In this document: one piece after another, positions 5,319 to 9,963 of the stretch
Numbering within the stretch: the first letter of the stretch is position 1
Layout of the letters: every line of letters begins with the position of its first letter
NCBI GenBank assembly: GCA_048498415.1
Contig: JBEHYA010000073.1
Location: 1-9,963, forward strand
DNA length: 9,963 bases
From: JBEHYA01 sp048498415
GTDB taxonomy: Bacteria; Pseudomonadota; Alphaproteobacteria; UBA9219; RGZA01
Direction of reading: 5' to 3'
Made by a program: the position numbers and the translations under genes
The notes under the pieces: model-generated
Seen by the model: only the letters and a program-made list of their open reading frames with translations
Told to the model about the DNA's origin: nothing
The model's database searches: none

Positions 5319-6851
5319 GCCTTTCTGCTCGACAACAGCCCGCAACAAAACCGTGACAGTTCGCCGCATGCCGAAAGGCATCAGGGCGCATGGCTGGGGG
5401 GCGTGATTGAGCTGGCGCATGGCCTGCGGCCGCAAGCGCCCGCGCATATTACCGTAACGGCGAAGCAGACCGGCCGCTGGTTTTTATTCAGCGATATCGT
5501 TGCGCTGGCCTGCGCCTTCATCGGCGGCGGCATTTTGGCGTGGCTGATCAGCAAGCAGATACTGGGCAACAGTTTTCAAACTCTTTTCAGCCGGGATACC
5601 TTGAGCGAGCTTGCGATGTTCACCGGGCTTGGTGCGGTGGCTCTTTTGCAGCTGGAACGGCGCGGGCATTACAGCCAGCGCCTGCCGTTCTGGGAAACCG
5701 CCGCGCATATTTTAAGCGTTACCGCCATGGGTGTGGTGCTGGCGGGCTTTTTGCAGTTTGCGATCAAGAGCGGTTATTCGCGCCTGTGGCTGAGCTTAAG
5801 CGGGGGGTTGTTCGCCGCCCTCGTTCTTATGGGCCGGCATTATGTGATGGCCGCTTTACGCCGCCGCAACGCGTGGAACATTCCCGCGCTCATCATCGGC
5901 GACGGCGTTGCTGCCGAAGCCATGCGCCGCACCCTGCAGGACGAGCCCGCGATGGGCTATCATATCGTTGGGAAAGTGCCCGCCAGCATGCTGGATAAAT
6001 TGCAGGCGCCGGGCGCGTGGGCGCGGCTCAAGAAAAACTTTTCCGTGCGTCATCTTTTCATCGCTTTGGATGGCGCCGCGCTGCAAGCGCACCAACCGGC
6101 ACTCAAAGCCCTGGCGCGCGAACGGCTTTCCTATTCCATCACGCCGCCCTGGCACGGCCTGCCATCGGCAACCCTGCGTACCCATCATTTCATGATGAAC
6201 GACATGGTGCTGCTGGATGCCACCAACATGCTGGCGCTGCCCGTGCCGCAGGCCATGAAGCGCTGCTTTGATATTGGCGTGGCGGGCCTTGCGCTATTGG
6301 TACTATTCCCCTTCATGCTGGGCGTTGCACTGTTCGTGCGGCGGGATGGCGGGCCCGCCCTGTTCGTGCAGCGCCGCGTGGGCCGCCACGGCAAGCTGTT
6401 CAATTGCTATAAATTCCGTTCCATGCGGGTGGATGCGGAAAAAACCTTTGCCGCGCATCTGGCAAGCGATGCCGCCGCGGCGCATGAATGGCAGACCTTC
6501 CAGAAACTGAAGCATGACCCCCGCGTAACAAAATTCGGCGCGTGGCTGCGCCGTTGCAGCATCGATGAACTGCCGCAGCTGTTCAACGTGCTCTGCGGCG
6601 ATATGAGCCTGGTGGGCCCGCGCCCGATTTTGCCGGGGCAGGAAAGCCGTTATGGCGACGATTATGTTTATTACGACTGCGTGCGCCCCGGCATCACCGG
6701 CCCGTGGCAGGTGAGCGGCCGTTCCAGCCTGAGTTTTGCGCAGCGCGTGGAGCTAGAGGCGTGGTACGCCAAAAACTGGTCACTGTGGATGGACGTTGTC
6801 ATTATTTTAAAGACCATCGCCGCGCTGCGCCGTAACGGCCAGGCCTACTGA
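5310..6851 (+). CDS. WbaP/ExoY-type undecaprenyl-phosphate hexose-1-P transferase
   Basis: A 513-residue inner-membrane enzyme that would move a hexose-1-phosphate (galactose or glucose) from a UDP-sugar to undecaprenyl phosphate, the first step of repeat-unit assembly. Membrane helices lie at about 57-80, 98-114, 129-151 and 159-178. A Rossmann-like middle domain follows (IPALIIGDG, ~191-199). A reentrant or membrane helix (~319-343) leads into the catalytic domain: KRCFDI (317-322), FVQRRVGRHGKLF and YKFRSM (367-372), the acidic pair Asp419-Glu420 in DELPQLFNVL, GDMSLVGPRPIL (430-441) and VRPGITGPWQVSGRS (458-472), all typical of the family. The GTG at 5310 has no Shine-Dalgarno. A GTG at 5403 behind a G-run would leave ~24 residues before the first helix and may be the true start. 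It probably receives sugars from the GalE-like enzyme. Confidence 0.93.
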   Translation: MSGAFLLDNSPQQNRDSSPHAERHQGAWLGGVIELAHGLRPQAPAHITVTAKQTGRWFLFSDIVALACAFIGGGILAWLISKQILGNSFQTLFSRDTLSELAMFTGLGAVALLQLERRGHYSQRLPFWETAAHILSVTAMGVVLAGFLQFAIKSGYSRLWLSLSGGLFAALVLMGRHYVMAALRRRNAWNIPALIIGDGVAAEAMRRTLQDEPAMGYHIVGKVPASMLDKLQAPGAWARLKKNFSVRHLFIALDGAALQAHQPALKALARERLSYSITPPWHGLPSATLRTHHFMMNDMVLLDATNMLALPVPQAMKRCFDIGVAGLALLVLFPFMLGVALFVRRDGGPALFVQRRVGRHGKLFNCYKFRSMRVDAEKTFAAHLASDAAAAHEWQTFQKLKHDPRVTKFGAWLRRCSIDELPQLFNVLCGDMSLVGPRPILPGQESRYGDDYVYYDCVRPGITGPWQVSGRSSLSFAQRVELEAWYAKNWSLWMDVVIILKTIAALRRNGQAY

Positions 6852-6970
6852 CAGCAAAAAAACCTGAATTTGTATGCGTTTTCAGCGTGCCTCCGTATGC
6901 GCGGCATGCCGGCGTTTGGCACCGCCTTGCATAAAATTTGATGCACTTTTTAGCCATGATTAAAAGGTGC

Positions 6971-7015
6971 TTATGGGCGCCCCCATAAAATTACCTGAGA
7001 TTTTTTAGGTGATTT
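6971..7015 (+). promoter_or_regulatory. Leader with tandem hairpins sequestering the ribosome site
   Basis: Two adjacent hairpins precede the ATG at 7016. The first pairs TTATGGG (6971-6977) with CCCATAA (6982-6988) over a 4-base loop. The second pairs 6988-6996 (AAATTACCT) with 7007-7015 (AGGTGATTT): 9 bp with one G-U pair and a 10-base, T-rich loop. The 3' arm contains the whole Shine-Dalgarno (AGGTGAT) and abuts the start codon. The second stem is A/U-rich and could melt easily. An upstream AGGT (6965-6968) could compete for the anti-Shine-Dalgarno arm. Confidence 0.5.
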
Positions 7016-7498
7016 ATGCGGAAGATTTTAGCGTGCGCGTTTTTCGGCGCCGCGCTTTTCATAACCCCGGCCTCACACGCCGCCGTGCCGGAAGGCGAAG
7101 CGCTATCACCTGCGCTCGTCAAAAATGCCGCCGCGTGGGTGGCAAGCGCCATGCACATCAAGGTGCCGTTTCTGCCGCTTGCAACTGCCAGCGGCGCGCA
7201 GCTGAAAAATTCATTGGGTCTGGAAGGCGCATTGCGTGCGCGTTCCATGGCCGCTTATATTCCCGGCCGCATCATCGTGAACAATACGACATGGGATGCC
7301 GAAAGCGTGACCATGCAAAGTTACCTGGTGCACGAAATGGTGCACCACGCGCAGCTTTTCGCCGGCCATAAATACGCGTGCAACGGCGCCAAGGAACGCG
7401 AAGCCTATACGCTGCAAAACCGCTGGCTGCAGGAACATGGCGCGGAACCGCTTTATGATTCTGCCTTCATCGATAACGTCAGCCGCTGCAAGCGCTGA
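7016..7498 (+). CDS. Small secreted HExxH putative metalloprotease
   Basis: A 160-residue protein with a Sec signal peptide (hydrophobic core ~5-17, likely cleavage after SHA, residue 22). The mature domain has the zinc-binding HEMVH motif at 106-110, preceded by the helix LVHEMVHHAQ. A downstream acidic segment KEREAY (126-131) offers Glu127 or Glu129 as third metal ligand, about 17-19 residues after the second histidine, which is gluzincin-like spacing. Cys122 and Cys158 could form a disulfide. It resembles small uncharacterised secreted HEMVHH proteins (possibly DUF6647, from memory). The start is set by AGGTGAT immediately upstream. It is a single gene between the sugar transferase and the export operon; cutting a surface or export protein is possible but unproven. 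Confidence 0.85.
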   Translation: MRKILACAFFGAALFITPASHAAVPEGEALSPALVKNAAAWVASAMHIKVPFLPLATASGAQLKNSLGLEGALRARSMAAYIPGRIIVNNTTWDAESVTMQSYLVHEMVHHAQLFAGHKYACNGAKEREAYTLQNRWLQEHGAEPLYDSAFIDNVSRCKR

Positions 7499-7659
7499 TT
7501 ATTCCGGCTGTATTTTTCAATAAACAACCCAACGCTCCGGCAAAACCCCGCATGTGTTCTGCATGGGTTCCTACTTGCGAGCGCTTCGCAGCCGGAGTCA
7601 CTGGTAAGCGCTGAGCCAAGGGGATACTCTTTTCCCAGTTTCGAACCGGGACATTCCTA
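7499..7659 (+). promoter_or_regulatory. Leader region with a predicted three-way RNA junction
   Basis: This 161-base gap before the export operon is rich in nested complementarity. CTCCGGC (7535-7541) pairs with GCCGGAG (7591-7597). Inside are AACCC/GGGTT (7544-7548 with 7565-7569, continued by GCA/TGC) and TGCGA/TCGCA (7576-7580 with 7586-7590). Competing pairings exist: CCGGCTG (7504-7510) with 7589-7595, and AGCGCTT (7580-7586) with AAGCGCT (7606-7612). No riboswitch class is recognised and no convincing promoter was found. It could be a cis-regulatory RNA or an extragenic repeat. Confidence 0.35.
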
Positions 7660-8133
7660 TTGTTCAAAAAAGCGCTATTCCCCGCGGCCGTGGCCGCCAG
7701 CCTGCTTTGCATGCCCGCGCATGCCGCATGGAACGACGCGATGGAAGCCGCGATTGCCAGCGGTAATTTCGCCCAGCTTGCGATTATTGAAGCCCAGAAT
7801 CCCAAAGAGCAAAGCGACATGGCGATGTTCCTTCTCGATAAGGCGCAGACCGCGCAGGAGAAGGGGGATATCTGTTTAACCGTCAGCATTTTTGAAAACG
7901 CCACGCCGCTGTTCAGCCAGCTCATGCCGGTGGATCGCGATAACGCCAAGGCGGCGGTGGCCGTCATGCGCCGCACAGCATCCACCGCGCCATCCGATGC
8001 CAAGCAGGCGGTGTGCAACACGAATTTGATTGAAGATATCGATGGCGTGGATGCCGATGCGCTGCTCGCGCAATCCCCCGGCACTATCCCGCATGTGGGA
8101 ACGCGGGGTGCGCTGATCCCGAGTGCGGAATAA
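7660..8133 (+). CDS. Secreted protein of unknown function, first gene of the export operon
   Basis: A 157-residue protein with a textbook signal peptide: MFKK, hydrophobic ALFPAAVAASLL, cleavage after AHA (residue 22). The mature part looks helical from ~24 to 110, with repeated A/L spacing as in TPR-like helical hairpins, then a less ordered, acidic tail. Two cysteines (72, 119) may pair. I do not recognise the family. The start is a TTG at 7660: no ATG or GTG lies between the upstream in-frame stop (7612-7614) and the signal peptide, and the signal-peptide length fits this start. Only a weak GGGA (7648-7651) precedes it. The stop TAA overlaps the ATG of the beta-barrel gene by one base, so the products are probably made together; it may be a periplasmic partner of the barrel or the Wza-like protein. 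Confidence 0.8.
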   Translation: MFKKALFPAAVAASLLCMPAHAAWNDAMEAAIASGNFAQLAIIEAQNPKEQSDMAMFLLDKAQTAQEKGDICLTVSIFENATPLFSQLMPVDRDNAKAAVAVMRRTASTAPSDAKQAVCNTNLIEDIDGVDADALLAQSPGTIPHVGTRGALIPSAE

Positions 8134-9461
8134 TGCGGGCTTTGCGCCGCATAACCGCGCTTCTCTGCGCGTTTCTGATTTTTGCCACACCCTTCATCGC
8201 CCAGGCCGAACAGGGTCTGTTCGGCGGCCGCCCCAACCCCGATGGCAGCGTGAATATGCGTAGCTCCACCACCGAGCAGTACGAGCCCGCGCGTGGGCAA
8301 TCCGTTGCCGCGCGCCCGCGGCCGGATTTTGATGCCACGCCCATCACCATGGGCTCGTTCCAGCTGTTCACCGCGTTTAACGAGGCCGTGTATTACGACA
8401 GCAATATCTACGCCAGCCAGCACAACCCGGCGGGCGATGCGGTGAACAAGATCAACCCCGGTGTTTCGGTCGTCTCCAACTGGGGCCGGCATGCGCTGGC
8501 CTTCACCGGCTTTGCCGATATCAATAATTACATTTTTAATCCAAGCGAAGATTTTGTGGGCGGCGCCGCGCAAATCGATGGCCGCTTTGATATCGCGCCG
8601 CGCACGTGGCTGGCCGCTAATTTAAGCTACCAGCGCAACACGGAACCCCGCAGCTCGCCCTCCAGCCCCACAAGCGCGGCGGAGCCGGTGCAATATAATC
8701 TGGTCGGCGCCAGCTTTGAGGTCTATCGTGGCGTGGGCAAGCTGAAAGCCAAAGGCAATTACGATTTCAGCTTCTATGATTACAACGATGTGAAGCTGAT
8801 GAGCGGCGCCATCGCCACGCAAAAACAACGCAGCCGCGTGGGCAATGGCCTGCGCGGCGAAGTGCAGTACGCGGTCAGCGAAAACGTGAAGCCGTTTGTG
8901 CGTGTTGGCTTTGATATGCGCCGTTATACCGATAACGCCCTGCGCCATTCCGATGGGTTTGATGTGGCGGTGGGCAGCTACTTCGATATGGGCGGCATTG
9001 TCACGGCCGATATCTACACCGGTCTTACCGGACGTGATTACTACAATTTCAGCGATGGCATGATCGCGGCGGCCAATTTCGGCGGGCATCTGCTGTGGAA
9101 CGTGACCGAACTCACCTCGCTGCAGTTTGAAGCGGGCCGCACAATTGAAGAAACCACCTGGGGCGGCGTAAGCGTGCCGGCGGCCTCAAGCGCGTATATC
9201 GCCACTGGCGGGTCAGTCACGGTCACGCATGAGCTCCGCCGCGATATGCTGGTGGAAGCCAATGCCAGCTATACCAATGACGCGTATAAAAAGAGCAACC
9301 GCAGCGATGATAATTATACGTTAGGCCTCGGCACGCGCTATTTCATCAACCGCAATTTTTATAGCGACGTCACGTATGATTTTATGAAGCGCATCTCGAA
9401 TGTGAATGATAACGGCTATAACCGCCACGTCTTCCTGGTGCGGTTCGGGGCGCAATATTGA
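8133..9461 (+). CDS. Outer-membrane beta-barrel protein (BBP2-like)
   Basis: A 442-residue protein with a signal peptide (hydrophobic core ~8-22, cleavage near IAQA, residue 25). A flexible segment of ~50 residues follows, then repeated amphipathic strands with alternating aromatic residues: YYDSNIYASQHNP (~87-99), SFYDYNDVKL, FVRVGFDMRRYTDN, YFDMGGIVTADIYTGL, and a final strand ending VRFGAQY with a terminal aromatic, as in barrel proteins. The YYDSN(I/V) entry motif and overall shape resemble putative beta-barrel porin 2 proteins, often encoded in alphaproteobacterial exopolysaccharide loci. It is fused by one-base overlaps to the upstream secreted protein (TAATG) and the downstream Wza-like gene (TGATG). 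A role in outer-membrane passage or surface anchoring of the polymer is inferred from context. Confidence 0.88.
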   Translation: MRALRRITALLCAFLIFATPFIAQAEQGLFGGRPNPDGSVNMRSSTTEQYEPARGQSVAARPRPDFDATPITMGSFQLFTAFNEAVYYDSNIYASQHNPAGDAVNKINPGVSVVSNWGRHALAFTGFADINNYIFNPSEDFVGGAAQIDGRFDIAPRTWLAANLSYQRNTEPRSSPSSPTSAAEPVQYNLVGASFEVYRGVGKLKAKGNYDFSFYDYNDVKLMSGAIATQKQRSRVGNGLRGEVQYAVSENVKPFVRVGFDMRRYTDNALRHSDGFDVAVGSYFDMGGIVTADIYTGLTGRDYYNFSDGMIAAANFGGHLLWNVTELTSLQFEAGRTIEETTWGGVSVPAASSAYIATGGSVTVTHELRRDMLVEANASYTNDAYKKSNRSDDNYTLGLGTRYFINRNFYSDVTYDFMKRISNVNDNGYNRHVFLVRFGAQY

Positions 9462-9472
9462 TGGGGCTTTCC

Positions 9473-9963
9473 ATGAAAATCTTTCTCGCATTGCTTGTAT
9501 TGCTGCCGGTAACGGCTTTCGCCGCGTTGCCGCCTGCCATGCCACCGCTCCCGCGCGCGCAGGCCGCCGCGCCTGCAACCGAACCCGCGCCCCTGCCGGT
9601 AGCGAGCGCCGCCGCCGATGATTACGTGCTGGGCGTGGGCGACCGCGTGCATGTGAGCGTGTTCGGCGAGGCCGATTTGACCGGCGATCTTGATATTTCA
9701 TCGACCGGTATGATCGCCATGCCGCTGACCGGCGATATCAAAGCCGCCGGTCTTACCGTGGCGCAGCTGAAAAGTGCCATCGGCACCAGGCTGATGGATG
9801 GCTACATGAAAGACCCGAAGGTGAGCGTGGACGTTTTAAATTACCGCCCGTTCTTCATCGTTGGCGAGGTGATGCGGCCGGGCAGTTATAATTATGTAAA
9901 CTGGGCTGTCCGCGGGAGCGTTCGACGTGGCGTTACACCGGGCCCGTCAGGCACTCCGCCGCC
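9473..9963 (+). CDS. Wza-type polysaccharide export protein, 5' part (cut by window end)
   Basis: The N-terminal ~160 residues of an outer-membrane polysaccharide export (OPX) protein. The signal peptide MKIFLALLVLLPVTAFA is followed by a proline/alanine-rich linker. The polysaccharide-export domain begins at DDYVLGVGDRVHVSVFGEAD and runs through STGMIAMPLTGDIKAAGLT and DGYMKDPKVSVDVLNY to RPFFIVGEVMRPGSYNYVN, the opening of the SLBB part. There is no lipobox cysteine, unlike E. coli Wza. An in-frame ATG at 9461 overlaps the barrel stop (TGATG); 9473 is preferred because GGGG (9463-9466) precedes it and the signal peptide is then standard. The sequence follows the family up to about 9900 and then departs; the frame remains open but is probably wrong there. 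Confidence 0.88.
   Translation, partial: MKIFLALLVLLPVTAFAALPPAMPPLPRAQAAAPATEPAPLPVASAAADDYVLGVGDRVHVSVFGEADLTGDLDISSTGMIAMPLTGDIKAAGLTVAQLKSAIGTRLMDGYMKDPKVSVDVLNYRPFFIVGEVMRPGSYNYVNWAVRGSVRRGVTPGPSGTPP

Noticed and set aside
6927..6966. Possible promoter boxes for the HEMVH protein gene (TTGATG 6938-6943, TAAAAG 6961-6966)
   Set aside because: Only four of six matches in each box; too weak to annotate as a promoter.
7552..7614. 20-codon ATG frame in the leader of the export operon
   Set aside because: It has no Shine-Dalgarno and lies within the predicted junction; nothing separates it from a chance frame, though it should be looked at if the leader proves regulatory.
7634..7650. TTCGAA-centred element resembling a tRNA T-arm
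   Set aside because: On the minus strand a 5-bp stem and 7-base TTCGAAA loop form, but there is no matching acceptor stem, anticodon arm or D arm, and a tRNA would run into the coding sequence at 7660.
7479..8573. Long antisense open frame opposite the export operon
   Set aside because: Low-complexity translation typical of the reverse strand of GC-rich genes; the plus strand has signal peptides and a beta-barrel in the same place.
1..9963. CRISPR arrays, insertion sequences, rRNA or tRNA genes, phage genes
   Set aside because: No regularly spaced repeats, transposase motifs, terminal inverted repeats or RNA-gene signatures were seen.

Overview
The window reads as chromosomal DNA of a moderately GC-rich Gram-negative bacterium, most likely an alphaproteobacterium. 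This rests on the family resemblance of the SRPBCC, WbaP/ExoY-type and Wza-type proteins, and on the use of GTG and TTG starts. Placement below class is not supported. Both ends look like raw contig ends: a C-rich tract at the left (about 7-22), and a reading frame that loses its family motif in the last ~60 bases at the right.

Left part (1-2823). Two near-duplicate hairpin terminators (26-53, 187-215) bracket a ~130-base stretch with one possible 36-residue ORF. An arsR-SRPBCC operon follows on the minus strand. Its promoter has consensus -35 and -10 boxes, and the 18-bp spacer is filled by a perfect inverted repeat, which looks like an autoregulatory operator on a leaderless mRNA. Diverging from it on the plus strand are a second SRPBCC gene, a small cysteine-rich secreted protein and a DUF1189-like membrane protein.

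Middle part (2780-6851). This is a surface-polysaccharide synthesis region. A galE-like epimerase (with an unusual ~19-residue insertion) overlaps a WecG/TagA/CpsF-family glycosyltransferase on the minus strand; the latter converges on and overlaps the DUF1189-like gene by 44 bp. On the plus strand are a membrane-anchored SRPBCC protein and a WbaP/ExoY-type polyprenyl-phosphate hexose-1-phosphate transferase, the enzyme that starts repeat-unit assembly on the lipid carrier.

Right part (6852-9963). A small secreted HExxH (HEMVH) putative metalloprotease lies behind a leader that can fold its whole Shine-Dalgarno into a 9-bp hairpin. Then comes a tightly coupled operon: a secreted protein of unknown function (TTG start), an outer-membrane beta-barrel protein and the N-terminal part of a Wza-type export protein, joined by one-base stop/start overlaps. 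The 161-base gap before this operon can fold into a compact three-way junction with competing alternative pairings.

Together the right two-thirds supply a nucleotide sugar (GalE), the initiating sugar-phosphate transfer (WbaP-like), a further glycosyl transfer (WecG-like) and outer-membrane export (beta-barrel plus Wza-like). The rest of the locus (co-polymerase, flippase, polymerase) is probably beyond the right edge. The most unusual signals are the regulatory RNA/DNA structures at 1013-1042, 6971-7015 and 7535-7597, and the uncharacterised secreted proteins co-encoded with the export machinery.
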